Both the position numbers and the translations under genes were made by a program. Positions 25,367 to 34,620 of a stretch of DNA of 64,000 nucleotides are shown here, in pieces. The number at the start of each line of letters is the position of its first letter. Within the stretch, counting starts at the first letter, position 1. This stretch comes from Gemmatales bacterium (GTDB lineage Bacteria > Planctomycetota > Planctomycetia > Gemmatales > Gemmataceae): assembly GCA_026004675.1 (NCBI GenBank), contig BPJP01000012.1:106827-170826 (forward strand), in the 5' to 3' direction. The notes beneath the pieces are model-generated. The model did no database searches, was not told where the DNA came from, and worked only from the letters and a program-made list of their open reading frames with translations.

Positions 25367-26518
25367 CTAGGCCGCCAGGCGGACGTTGCCCCAAATCTGG
25401 GCGAAATCACGGATGAGTTGCTCCCCGGTTTCCGGCTTCACGGTAAACCATTGCCACGGCCTGGCAAAGCGAAAACGCAACACTCCGTCCCCTTCGATGA
25501 TATCGCGATACAGGTCCGGTTTGATGTCGGAATTGGTGATGAGATAAGGTTGCTCATTGAACCAGGCGACCGTTCCCGGCCCGGACGAAGCTCCCATGTG
25601 AATGGCCGAGCTTTCCACCAGAGCCAGGTCCTGCTCGACGGTCGTGGCGTAATCCTTGGCAATGAGGACGTTGTCATGCTCGCGCAGGTTGTCGTCGACT
25701 TCCGAGCGGGCACAGATGACGACGAATTTCACCGGATACCGTCCCCGGCAATGACGAAAAAACTCGCACCACGCTTCAAAACGAGTATTGCGGTGATGGT
25801 GAAAACGCGGATTGTTGCGCACCTGCACCGTGACCATGGCATGCGGCTGCACATACTGGCGCTGGAACTCCTCGGCCCAGCGACGCAACAAAGGCCGGCA
25901 ACCGAGTCGCGGAATGGAACCGTAGCGCTCGAAATGATCGTGGATCAAATGGTTGAAGATGACATAGTACAGATAGCGCCGGTTGCGGAATTCGCGGCCA
26001 TGGGGCCAGAAATGATAAAAGTCGGCATTCTGTTGCACGAACCGCTGCAGTTTTTCTCGGGAATCAAAGACAAACAGCGAGCCGTGATACGGATTGAATT
26101 GTGCGGCCGGGATCAACATATTCATATGTGTTAAAAGATTGTCGGCATCGATGAAGGAAAAAGCTGGGTCGGGACATGCTGGGCGATCGACGTCATAGTG
26201 CAGGGCGAAATCGATTCGATCTACTTCGAGTTGTTGCCGCAGGATCAACGAAGCCTCCTGAAACATCAGGATGTCGCCGATGCTGAAAGGTTGGATGGAG
26301 AGATCGTAGATCATCAGCAGGCGGGACTTGCGACCGACGGCGGCATTCAAATCGGCATATACGTCGGCTTCCTTTTCCAGCGTTGCCAGACGGTTTTCCA
26401 AAGCATCGAGTCGGTGCCGAAGTTCTTGAATCGGCTCAAAGGCGCTCGAGCGCGGAAAGTACCACTGCTGCAAGCGGGCCTTGAGGCTTCGCAGAAAGGG
26501 AACGATCATATGCGTCAT
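25367..26518 (-). CDS. Unassigned protein of a glycosylation cluster, GT-B-like C-terminal half
   Basis: About 383 residues; start at ATG 26518 or 26509, both next to AAGGAAGG. Residues ~25-60 form a short coiled coil (EPIQELRHRLDALENRLATL). The rest resembles a glycan transferase: MVTVQVRNNPRFHHHRNTRF is like the R-x-N/D loops of fucosyl- or similar GT-B enzymes, FVVICARSE is a strand of a Rossmann half, and SAIHMGASSGPGTVAWF may bind a nucleotide sugar. No signal peptide. It starts 11 bases after the GT2 gene's stop on the same strand, so it is very likely the last gene of the glycosyltransferase operon. Assignment as a transferase is inference; sugar and acceptor are unknown. Confidence 0.55.
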   Translation of the reverse strand: MTHMIVPFLRSLKARLQQWYFPRSSAFEPIQELRHRLDALENRLATLEKEADVYADLNAAVGRKSRLLMIYDLSIQPFSIGDILMFQEASLILRQQLEVDRIDFALHYDVDRPACPDPAFSFIDADNLLTHMNMLIPAAQFNPYHGSLFVFDSREKLQRFVQQNADFYHFWPHGREFRNRRYLYYVIFNHLIHDHFERYGSIPRLGCRPLLRRWAEEFQRQYVQPHAMVTVQVRNNPRFHHHRNTRFEAWCEFFRHCRGRYPVKFVVICARSEVDDNLREHDNVLIAKDYATTVEQDLALVESSAIHMGASSGPGTVAWFNEQPYLITNSDIKPDLYRDIIEGDGVLRFRFARPWQWFTVKPETGEQLIRDFAQIWGNVRLAA

Positions 26519-26529
26519 CCTTCCTTGGA

Positions 26530-27459
26530 TTACTTCTGCGGCACGAATTGTCGAAGCACTGGTTTCCACTTTTGGGCAAAGTGAATGCGAAACGGCACCA
26601 GCGGATGCCTGACGGCCTTCGTCAATCCCACGAGCGGGTGGTAAGCGATGGAGCCGAGCAAGTGCTTGTAGTAACCGAAGAAAGAAGCGTTGCAACGTGT
26701 GGCGGCGTCGAAATGCGCCGAGGCGAGTGCCCGGCGGCGTAGTCGGCGAATGTCATCTGGTAAACCGGGCCGGTCGAAAAACTCATGCGCTAAAGCGACC
26801 AGTTCACGGGCGATTCTCGCTGCTTGAGCGACACCGGCGGAATCGCCGTGATGCCGATGCGTGGCCAATACCTTCGGCAAACGGGCGAACGGGCCGTGCA
26901 ATCCCAAACGCAGCCAGTATTCGAAATCGGCGACATACCGGTAGCGGATGTCGCGGCTCGGTTCCAATTCAATAGCCCGGCGGCGCATCAAGGCACCGGG
27001 GCCTGGCACGCAGCCCCAGATTTTGATCATCTCCTGATAGTCGTAGTCGAGTGCCTGCACTGTTTGGATCGGCTTCGACTTGGCATCGATGACGATCCAA
27101 TCTGGATAGACCATCAGCAACTCGGGATGCCGCTCCATGAATTCGACCGCGGTCGGCAATAGTCCGGGAAGAATCGGGTCGTCGGAATTCACCACCATGA
27201 TGAAATCGCCACGTGCCTTGCTCCAGCCCTTATTGACTGTCCGTGTTTCGCCTTGGTTTTCATGGCGTTCGTAGCGAAGACGATGCCGATAAGGCCGAAC
27301 GACGGCCAGCGTGTCGTCGGTCGATCCGTCGTCCAAAACGATGTATTCCAGGTTGGGATAATTCTGAGCCAAGACGCTTTCGATGGTTTCGGCCAGGAAC
27401 GGCCCCCGATTGTAAGTAGGGGTGATGACGGTCACGAGCGGATAAGTCGAATCTGACAT
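26530..27459 (-). CDS. Glycosyltransferase family 2
   Basis: 309-residue inverting GT-A glycosyltransferase. The ATG at 27459 is at the family N-terminus; upstream sequence in frame is unrelated. Landmarks: VTVITPTYNRGPFLAETIES, YIVLDDGSTDDTL with the nucleotide-binding Asp, the metal-binding NSDDPILPG, and FEYWLRLGLHGP followed by a charged C-terminus. No membrane helix, so it is a cytoplasmic or peripheral enzyme adding one sugar, probably to a polysaccharide or lipid-linked glycan. Second from last in the minus-strand run 29994-25367. Confidence 0.9.
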   Translation of the reverse strand: MSDSTYPLVTVITPTYNRGPFLAETIESVLAQNYPNLEYIVLDDGSTDDTLAVVRPYRHRLRYERHENQGETRTVNKGWSKARGDFIMVVNSDDPILPGLLPTAVEFMERHPELLMVYPDWIVIDAKSKPIQTVQALDYDYQEMIKIWGCVPGPGALMRRRAIELEPSRDIRYRYVADFEYWLRLGLHGPFARLPKVLATHRHHGDSAGVAQAARIARELVALAHEFFDRPGLPDDIRRLRRRALASAHFDAATRCNASFFGYYKHLLGSIAYHPLVGLTKAVRHPLVPFRIHFAQKWKPVLRQFVPQK

Positions 27460-27516
27460 GGCACAAGCACCTGATAATCTGGAAGAAAAATGACAACCGA
27501 TACGGGACACATTTGA

Positions 27517-28764
27517 TCAGGCTGCAGCGCGCTTAAGGCGAACACCCCTGTAAAAACTCCGAATTTTCTCGGCAATGATGCGTTCGTCGAGGCGCTGTCG
27601 TGCCGTACGCAAATTGATTTCGGCAGCACGATCGACAAGGCCATCATCGGTCAAAGCGCGTCGCAACGCGCGGGCGACTGGCTCGGGGTCTTCCGGCGGC
27701 ACGACCAGGCCCGATATCCCATCTTCGATCCATTCGTCGGTGCAGGCGGTATCGGATTGGATCGGAAAGGCACCGGTAACAATCGCATCGAGCATCGACG
27801 TGCAGATGCCGTCCGAGATACTGAGTCCGAGATAGACGCGAGCCTGGGCAAACCAGCCGAGCATTTCTTCATGTGGACAAGGAGGCACGAATTCGACGGG
27901 GATGCCGGTGTTGCTTTCGAACAATTCGGCACGCAACCGGACATCGGGAAATGGAGTGTAGATCGCCATGCGGTAGCCTCTGAGTTCGTCCGCACACAAC
28001 TCCAAGGCGCGCAAACCGGTCAAAGCCCGCCCGGCCCAATGCTGATACCCTTTCAACAAGATCAGCCGTCGCTCTGACGTCTTCATCGCGCCGCGCAATC
28101 GAGACAGCCGTTCCAAATCGTAGCCGCCGGCATTGGGGAAGACGGGCAACGGTTGGCCCCGCAAGCCGAATTGCCTGGCCAGTTTCACGTCTCGACAACA
28201 TTCGCAGGAATAATAATCGCACTGCTGGAGAATAGCGCGAACCCGGTTGGCATGGCTTTTCAACCGGCCGAACAGATAAATGTCGCTTCCCCAATTGGTA
28301 GCGATCCAGGTCGGGAACCGATTGCCGAGCCGTTCCTTCGCTTTAAGTGTCAGGTAGCCGGCGTGTTGGAACTCCATCGAGTGGACGACGTCGGGTTGAA
28401 CGCGTTGGATCACATCGGCTAGAAGTTTGGCCCGGTCTTCGATCGACGGTTGGTTAGCCGACTCGGCTGGAGCACACAAGGCGCGGCCGGCGGCTCGCAA
28501 CCGCGGGGGCATCATCCGCTTCAACGCCTGCTTCGCCCTTCGACGGGCACGGTGCCAGAACCCCGCCTGGTGTTGTCCCACCAACGGCGCCGGCATGCCA
28601 TAGATCGGAACGTGAAGCAGCTTCGGATGCACTGTATCTACGAAAGCGGGAAAAAGGTGGACTTCTGCTTCCGCCTCGATCTGATTGATCCACCTTGCCG
28701 CGTGGATGCTATCGCACATAGCAACGAACAAAATGCGCATGCGGTATTTGGCTCTCCTGTTCAT
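27517..28764 (-). CDS. Glycosyltransferase family 4-like
   Basis: 415-residue GT-B fold enzyme. N-terminal acceptor domain RILFVAMCDSIHAARWI, mid-section DVVHSMEFQHAGYLTL and NWGSDIYLFG, and a C-terminal donor domain with LGLSISDGICTSMLDAIVTG, SDTACTDEWIEDGISGLVV and PEPVARALRRAL, which place the usual EX7E-like acidic pair. ATG 28764 lies six bases after the preceding gene; the ATG at 28740 starts closer to the Rossmann strand and is a fair alternative. Likely cytoplasmic and co-transcribed with its neighbours. Confidence 0.85.
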   Translation of the reverse strand: MNRRAKYRMRILFVAMCDSIHAARWINQIEAEAEVHLFPAFVDTVHPKLLHVPIYGMPAPLVGQHQAGFWHRARRRAKQALKRMMPPRLRAAGRALCAPAESANQPSIEDRAKLLADVIQRVQPDVVHSMEFQHAGYLTLKAKERLGNRFPTWIATNWGSDIYLFGRLKSHANRVRAILQQCDYYSCECCRDVKLARQFGLRGQPLPVFPNAGGYDLERLSRLRGAMKTSERRLILLKGYQHWAGRALTGLRALELCADELRGYRMAIYTPFPDVRLRAELFESNTGIPVEFVPPCPHEEMLGWFAQARVYLGLSISDGICTSMLDAIVTGAFPIQSDTACTDEWIEDGISGLVVPPEDPEPVARALRRALTDDGLVDRAAEINLRTARQRLDERIIAEKIRSFYRGVRLKRAAA

Positions 28765-28770
28765 CGGCCT

Positions 28771-29994
28771 TCAGGCGGCCTGTGCCAGCGCTGTCGGCGG
28801 AACCCATTTCTCAAAAACCCGTTGAAATCGTTCGCGAGCCTGCTCTAGTCCAAAATCCTTCAGGGCACACTGACGGGCATTTGCCGTTACTTGTTCACAA
28901 AGCGCAGCATCTTCCGATAGCCTGGCTAGAGCCTGGGCCAAAAGCCGCGGCTCCTCGCGATCGACGACGATGCCGCACTGGTTGCGACGAAAGTACCAGG
29001 ATACGAACGAATCGGCCGGCGCGTGCACCAGGATCGGCGTACCGCTGGCGAGGTATTCTCCCATCTTTCCGGGTGCGGAAGTCTGAATGATCCGCGGAAA
29101 CGGGGAGTGAAAGGCCAGCGGCAAAAAAAGGACATCGGCTTCACGCTGCAGCCGACCGGCTTCCGCATGCGGCACGTGCGGGTGGATCGTCACCGGACCG
29201 CAGATGCCGTGGTTGCGAAGGTTTTCAGCAGAACATGCCGTGTAAATGTCCAACTTCGCCGGCGGACCAATTAGCTTCAATGCTTCAACGAGGTTGACGA
29301 CCGCATCATAGTGGGCGTCATAAAGCGCACCGGTGTAAACGACGCGAAGGCCGGTCGAGCGGTTGGCAAACGCCTTCTTTTCCGCCGGCATTTCCCCCAG
29401 CGGATTGGCAATGACCACGGGATCGAGATGATATTGCCGAACATATCGGCGGCGAAGAAACTCGTTAGGCACAATCACTACCGGTTGCGACAGGGCAATC
29501 CGGTTCCAGACCGCTTTGGCAAACCGGCGTTGGATCGGTTCCTGGTAAACACGGGCATAATCATCGAACATGTAGACGACAAAAGGAATGCCAAGCCGTT
29601 TTGCGGCCAGATAGCCAGCGGGAATGTCGATCAAGTCTCCGGAGCAGGCCGCCAGGCAAAGGCAATTCTCCTCAGTAACAACAGCTTGAATGCTGTTTGC
29701 TCGCCGCAGCGTTTCGCGAACCAGGTTGACGGGATTCTTGACGAGCCGGACAAAAAGGTTGCGGCCGTATCGGAAAAGGTGCTTTTCACCGACGCAATGG
29801 TAATTGGCCGGTAATTTCGCACAAGCCAAGCCATCGGGATTCGGTTCGGCATCATCACGGTTATAATCGCGAATCGACAAAAGGCAGTAGCGATCGGCAG
29901 GCCAATCCGCAAGCAGACGGAACAGCACCATCGACTGACCAGACCACGACGGCGGCAACACATGCGACAAAATCGCGATCTTCGACGGCATCAT
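28771..29994 (-). CDS. Glycosyltransferase family 4-like
   Basis: About 407 residues from ATG 29994/29991, which follows AAGGAAG; the frame extends much further up but without similarity. GT-B markers: AILSHVLPPSWSGQSMVLFR at the N-terminus, LRVVYTGALYDAHYDAVVNL opening the donor domain, LQREADVLFLPLAF, PGKMGEYLASGTPILVHAP and PRLLAQALARLSED. First gene of the glycan operon; the 300 bases upstream carry its promoter. Product polysaccharide is unknown. Confidence 0.85.
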   Translation of the reverse strand: MMPSKIAILSHVLPPSWSGQSMVLFRLLADWPADRYCLLSIRDYNRDDAEPNPDGLACAKLPANYHCVGEKHLFRYGRNLFVRLVKNPVNLVRETLRRANSIQAVVTEENCLCLAACSGDLIDIPAGYLAAKRLGIPFVVYMFDDYARVYQEPIQRRFAKAVWNRIALSQPVVIVPNEFLRRRYVRQYHLDPVVIANPLGEMPAEKKAFANRSTGLRVVYTGALYDAHYDAVVNLVEALKLIGPPAKLDIYTACSAENLRNHGICGPVTIHPHVPHAEAGRLQREADVLFLPLAFHSPFPRIIQTSAPGKMGEYLASGTPILVHAPADSFVSWYFRRNQCGIVVDREEPRLLAQALARLSEDAALCEQVTANARQCALKDFGLEQARERFQRVFEKWVPPTALAQAA

Positions 29995-30297
29995 CCGCTT
30001 CCTTGCGACATGGCTGGCCGGATAACGGCACTGCTCCACACCAAACTGGCTTACTACAGAGCGCGAGTCTTTTAGCACATCATCGTGGATCGGACAAGCG
30101 GAAGCGAAAACTGATTGTTCAGCCAAAAAGGGGAACGTGGGAGATCGACATAGAATGAGCAACCTGTCCCTGCGGCGAACAGAGCGGCAGAGAAGCAGAA
30201 CTGTTGACAAAACGATTGTTTTGCCGACATGGTTGGGGAAAGCACATCCAGCACCGCGACAGCAGCCATTCAAGAAAGAACAAAAGACAGGGACGGC
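29995..30297. other. Non-coding region upstream of the glycosyltransferase operon
   Basis: Open frames here are extensions or shadows only. The stretch should hold the promoter of the minus-strand glycosyltransferase operon. One short inverted repeat is seen, CAAAAC (30208-30213) with GTTTTG (30218-30223) around GATT, a possible operator. No typical -35/-10 pair was convincing. Confidence 0.4.
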
Positions 30298-30624
30298 TCA
30301 ATCCAGAAAGACTGCACCGTTGGCATAAAGATCGTCTCCCACCGGCAGGGACCAAAGCACCGACGCGGACAACGCCATGAATTCGTCGCCGTCGGGGATC
30401 TCGACGGTAATAATCTGTCCAACCAGGTCACGATTGCCCAGCAAGCGAATACCGTTGATAGACATGTCCTGGCTGACGAAGCGGCTTTTTCGGCCGTCTT
30501 CCGTGGTGACGCGCACCGCTTGCAATACGGAAATGCGTTTCGCCTGTCGGCGTTCCTTTTCGCTGGCCGGTCGTTTCAGTTTCCGTAGAAGTTTTTCTGC
30601 TTTTTTTTCGTGTTTTTTGTTCAT
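30298..30624 (-). CDS. PilZ domain protein
   Basis: 108-residue protein consisting of a very basic N-terminal helix (KKHEKKAEKLLRKLKRPASE) and a PilZ domain. The cyclic-di-GMP signature is present in two parts: the RxxxR-like ERRQAKR and the D-x-S-x-x-G of VSQDMSINGIRLL. It probably binds c-di-GMP and changes the activity of a partner, maybe polysaccharide synthesis encoded just downstream or the sigma-54 activator upstream (100 bases away, same strand). The partner is inference. Confidence 0.82.
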   Translation of the reverse strand: MNKKHEKKAEKLLRKLKRPASEKERRQAKRISVLQAVRVTTEDGRKSRFVSQDMSINGIRLLGNRDLVGQIITVEIPDGDEFMALSASVLWSLPVGDDLYANGAVFLD

Positions 30625-30724
30625 CGATATCTGCCCTGAATCCGCAGGTTGAAGCTATGGTCGGCGATCGGCAAAATCTATTTTAGGAATCGCTAGCCCG
30701 ACCGGAGGGGGGTGCCTTGCTGCT

Positions 30725-32150
30725 TCAGGCGTCCTCTTCGTCGTGAGAGCGATCGATATCGGCCAGGTTGTAGAGAGCGAGTTTTTTTCGCACGGTTGCC
30801 CGATTCAGCCCCAGCCACTGGGCAGCCACCCAGCGGTTTCCTTCCACGCGGCGAATAATATCTTCGAACAAAACGGCTTCGATCTCGCGCAACAAATCGG
30901 CGTAAAGATTGCTTGGTGCCTCCGGAGCGCTTTTTTGAATGCGTTCAGCGATCCAAGCACGCAACGACGAGGCCAGCGCGCTGCCGCTGGCATTTTCCGA
31001 TGATGGGGCCAGCGCTGGCGGAAAATGTTCCGGAGAAATGGCCTGGTCACGGGCGACGATGGCGGCATGCTCCAAGGCATTTTGCAGTTCGCGAACATTG
31101 CCGAACCAAGGCAATGACTTCAGGTAGTCAACAGTCGTCTGGGCCAGCGGCAGTGCTTGCGGAGCGAAACGCCGCAAGAATTGCTCGGCCAGCAGAGGAA
31201 TATCGTCCTTGCGTTCACGTAAGGGCGGCAGATGAATCTGAAACACGTTAAGCCGATAGTACAGGTCATGGCGAAAGGTGCCTTCCGCCACGCACTTCGA
31301 CAAATCGCGATGTGTTGCTGAAAGAATGCGAATGTTCAAAGGTTGTGGCTGGTTGCCGCCTACCGGGAGGACTTCGTTATGCTCTAAAACACGGAGCAGC
31401 TTCACCTGCACAGGTAACGGAATGTCGGCGAGTTCATCGAGAAAGACGGTACCGCCGTCGGCAAGTTGCAGCAAGCCGGGGCGGCTTTCCGCTGCTCCCG
31501 TAAACGCCCCTTTCACATGTCCGAACAATTCGCTTTCGACCAGGTTCGGGCTTAGCGAAGCGATGTGGATGGGCAAAAACGGCTTGTCTCGGCGGGGGGC
31601 TGTGGCGATGGACCGCTCTTGCGACCAATTCTTTTCCTGTTCCGCTTTCGCCGGTAATCAAGACACAAGTGTCGTCGCGCGGCGCCACCAGGGCGATTCG
31701 CTTGAAAATCGCTTGCATCGCGGGAGTTCGGCCAACGATTTCATCGCGGATGAATTCCTCGTCGACAGCAGGTGAGGGTGGCGGCTTTCGACCGAGTGCC
31801 AGCGCCTGGTGGACCAATTCGAGAGCCTGATTCAGATCGAATGGTTTGGTCAGGTATTCGAACGCGCCGCCTTGGACGGCTTCGACGGCGGTCGACAAGT
31901 TGCCAAACGCTGTCATGATGATAATCGGCGCTTCTTTGGTGAGCTTGCGGAATTGCGCCATGGCACTGATGCCGTCCATGCCCGGCAACCTTACATCGAG
32001 CAGCACCACGTCGGGGCGCTGTTTTTTGCACAACGCCATGGCTTCCTCGGCCGTGGCGGCCACCTCGACTGTATGTCCTTCGCCAGTAAAGGCTCGTCGC
32101 AACGCCCAGCAGACAGCTTCTTCGTCATCGACGACCAGGATGTGACTCAT
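30725..32150 (-). CDS. NtrC-family sigma-54 response regulator, frameshifted in a G6/C6 run
   Basis: Two-component response regulator that opens sigma-54 promoters. Receiver domain (1-~115) with the phospho-Asp in VVLLDVRLPGMDG and KPFD; AAA+ domain with Walker A GESGTGKE, the sigma-54 contact loop VKGAFTGA, Walker B GGTVFLDELADIP and sensor residues in RLNVFQIHLPPLRER; C-terminal Fis-type helix-turn-helix (NRWVAAQWLGLNRATVRKKL). The frame is broken at the six-G run 31594-31599; dropping one base joins ARAVHRHSP directly to RRDKPFLPIHIASLSP. Both halves are otherwise perfect, so an assembly error is likely. No histidine kinase gene is nearby. A strong sigma-54 promoter lies 17 kb away at 49487. 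Confidence 0.85.
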
Positions 32151-32159
32151 CGAGTGGCT

Positions 32160-33257
32160 CTAATCGACTGCACCTAAAGTAGGTTTCGGAGGCGGTGGCG
32201 GCGGCAAGAGATTGCTCCCGAACAATCCTCCCAAAGCCCCCAACACCGGTACCCCGATTACCATGAGAGGTAAAAAAGACGATAAATCCGATTGCGTATG
32301 CAACGGCACGACAACTGCCAGGGAAGCGATGCCCACGGCCAATCCTTGACGCAAACCGACACGAGTGCCCGCTCCCGCAATCGTTCCGCCAACGAAAATC
32401 GACAACACGAAAATGGCACCCAAGGTCGCTTCGTTCTGTTGGGTTGTCCGAATCCTCAGTTCGCCGCCGCTGAACGTCACCAGAAAATCCCGGATATCAG
32501 CAGGCGCGAAACCAGCACCGTAAACGGCCACCGCGATACCAAAGAGAATGCGCCCCCAGGACAACGGCTCTCTCTGCACCTGGACCTGCGTCCCAAACAG
32601 CGACGCGGCCGCCGCTGTTTCCAAATTCATTTTCGGTTCATTGTCTTTCTTCGGTTCGACAAGAACCGGCATGGCCAAATTCGGCGGCGGTTGCCAGAGA
32701 AGGCCTCCCACGAATCCACCTATCAAGCCGAACACGACATGGATCAATGGCACAAGAAATAACCGCCATTGCCCCGCGATCGTCAATTCGCCATTGTTGG
32801 CCTGGCCCAGCAAATCGGACGAAAACGGTCCGATCAGGGCGGCAAACTGGCCGCTGGAAAAGGCCAAAAACGTCAACAATCCGCAACAACAACCGATCCC
32901 CAAGCCAAACCAAATCCCTGACCGGTGACCGATGCCACCAAGAACCCCGCCCGTCATGATGGCGATGGTTTGCAGTCCATAGAAGACACTCAGCCGCACG
33001 TTTGGGCTTAACTGCGGGAACAGCTGGGAGATGGAAGCAAAAATCTGAAGCAAGCCGAATACCAGACCGATACCGACTACCGACCCGTAGATCAGCCGGC
33101 TAACCGGCGTTTGCAGAAACTGGGCAGACGAAGGCGACACTTCCACCTTCGCCTTCTCCGCGGAACGCCTGGCGCGAAATATCAATCCGACCCGGCAGTT
33201 CGGGCATTCGAGGTTGTTCTCGAAAACCCCCTGGCATTTCGGACAAACCATTGGCAT
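32160..33257 (-). CDS. Zinc-ribbon multi-pass membrane protein, unknown function
   Basis: About 365 residues. A zinc ribbon opens the protein (CPKCQGVFENNLECPNC), then about eight hydrophobic helices in two groups separated by a charged linker (near residue 215-240). The helices are rich in Gly and Ala (VFGLIGGFVGGLLW, IGVPVLGALGGLFG), and it ends in a proline run (LLPPPPPPKPT). ATG 33257 or 33251 begins the ribbon. It starts after the TonB operon and ends 10 bases before the NtrC gene, so it may be co-transcribed with the regulator. Similar zinc-ribbon plus membrane proteins are common in planctomycetes and uncharacterised. Confidence 0.65.
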   Translation of the reverse strand: MPMVCPKCQGVFENNLECPNCRVGLIFRARRSAEKAKVEVSPSSAQFLQTPVSRLIYGSVVGIGLVFGLLQIFASISQLFPQLSPNVRLSVFYGLQTIAIMTGGVLGGIGHRSGIWFGLGIGCCCGLLTFLAFSSGQFAALIGPFSSDLLGQANNGELTIAGQWRLFLVPLIHVVFGLIGGFVGGLLWQPPPNLAMPVLVEPKKDNEPKMNLETAAAASLFGTQVQVQREPLSWGRILFGIAVAVYGAGFAPADIRDFLVTFSGGELRIRTTQQNEATLGAIFVLSIFVGGTIAGAGTRVGLRQGLAVGIASLAVVVPLHTQSDLSSFLPLMVIGVPVLGALGGLFGSNLLPPPPPPKPTLGAVD

Positions 33258-33439
33258 GGCCGAATCTCGCAAGAACCCGCATCTCAACCTCAAGTATAAA
33301 AGGTCCGGCGCCGGTTGTCGACACATGCATATCTGCTCGGGGCAGGCAGAAGCCCTTGCGTACCGCCGACGGCGGACGATCGCATTTCGACTATTGCTTG
33401 AAAGGAAATGGAGGATGCCGAAAAGCTCTGGGGAAAACG

Positions 33440-34171
33440 CTATTCTCTGGTGATGTAATAACGGACCGGAAATTCGTAGTCGCGGACTGGCTCGTTGACA
33501 AGCATGACAAATGGAACTTTGTACACATCACGCACAGCAGCTCTATCGAGGATGTCGACGCCGGAGCTTCTGTGGATTTTCGCTTCCACAACTTTTCCGG
33601 TAGCTGAAATGTGCAGGTGCAAGATCACGGTTCCTTCGATCTGATGGATGCGAGCGTATTCGGGGTAATGGAAATAACGGCGGATATCATCGGGTTGGCG
33701 CAGTTTGGTGCGCACTCCCTGGTCATCAGGCACGGTTTGAATCGCTCCTGTTGCGATCGGCGGCACCTTTACCGGTTTCCGTTTGAAGGGCCGGCGCTCT
33801 TTAGGGGGGCGTTGGTCGTGGGGTTTCAGTTTTTCCTTGGGAGGCTGAGCCGTCAATTTGGGTTTTTCCGTGATTTTTTCAGGCAACGGTTTGTCGGGTG
33901 TCGGCAGCTTTCCTGTCGGTTGTTTCTCCAGGGGGATGTCGATGAGGGCAAGTTCTTCAAGTTTCGGTTCTGGCTGTGGCTCGACATGAGGGGAAGGGGT
34001 GGGCACAGGGATACCCGCTTTCAGCGGCTGCTGCTGCACAGCATGCTTGCCGGTGTGCAGTCGAACGAGACAGCTTCGCTGAGGACGCGGCATTTGCTCG
34101 GCGGGTACCAGCAAAAGGAAAACCGCCAGATGGATACCCCAGGAGAAAACCAGACACACACCGAAACGCAT
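33440..34171 (-). CDS. TonB-family energy transducer
   Basis: 243-residue TonB-like protein. One N-terminal membrane anchor (FSWGIHLAVFLLLVPA), a long Pro/Lys/Glu-rich spacer (about 45-140) that can span the periplasm, and the C-terminal TonB domain with the YPEYARIHQIEGTVILHL core and ATGKVVEAKIHRSSGVDILD. It follows exbD by 25 bases and closes the exbB / PilZ-like / exbD / tonB operon. It should pass proton-motive energy to outer-membrane receptors; no TonB-dependent receptor lies in the window. Confidence 0.88.
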   Translation of the reverse strand: MRFGVCLVFSWGIHLAVFLLLVPAEQMPRPQRSCLVRLHTGKHAVQQQPLKAGIPVPTPSPHVEPQPEPKLEELALIDIPLEKQPTGKLPTPDKPLPEKITEKPKLTAQPPKEKLKPHDQRPPKERRPFKRKPVKVPPIATGAIQTVPDDQGVRTKLRQPDDIRRYFHYPEYARIHQIEGTVILHLHISATGKVVEAKIHRSSGVDILDRAAVRDVYKVPFVMLVNEPVRDYEFPVRYYITRE

Positions 34172-34196
34172 GTTTCACGTCACGCTAAGAAGCAAA

Positions 34197-34592
34197 CTAC
34201 TCAGGCTCGTAGGCGAGATGAACTTCCTGACAGCCGGCGCGCTGGATCGCCAAGAGCACGTCGAGGATTTTTTCATATTCTAACGAGCGGTCAGCACGCA
34301 GAACCACTTCCGGTTTGTCCCGAAGGGCGATTTCCTGGCGTAAACGCGCCGCCAGTTCCTGCCGCGTAATCTTGGACTTATTGATAAACAATTCTTGCTT
34401 TTTGCTCAGAGTCACAATAATGCCGGGCAGCGGCTTCTGGCTGTCCGCCTGGGCACGGGGCAGCGACAATCGAGTGGATGGCGACAAAAAGGATGAACTC
34501 AGCAAGAAAAAAATCAACAACAGAAAGACGCAGTCGATCATCGGCGTCATGTCCAAATCGGCTTCTTTCGTTTTTCGTTTGAAGGTCAACAT
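34197..34592 (-). CDS. exbD: Biopolymer transport protein ExbD/TolR
   Basis: 131 residues. The N-terminal helix has the key proton-path Asp in DMTPMIDCVFLLLIFFL, preceded by a charged cytosolic tip (TKEADL), and the C-terminal periplasmic domain contains the ExbD/TolR-type RQELAARLRQ and VVLRADRSLEYEKILDVL. Length and topology are standard. It forms the proton-driven motor with ExbB, and is separated from it here by a PilZ-like gene. Confidence 0.93.
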   Translation of the reverse strand: MLTFKRKTKEADLDMTPMIDCVFLLLIFFLLSSSFLSPSTRLSLPRAQADSQKPLPGIIVTLSKKQELFINKSKITRQELAARLRQEIALRDKPEVVLRADRSLEYEKILDVLLAIQRAGCQEVHLAYEPE

Positions 34593-34620
34593 CGCATTCG
34601 CTCGTCAGGATATCGCGCAT

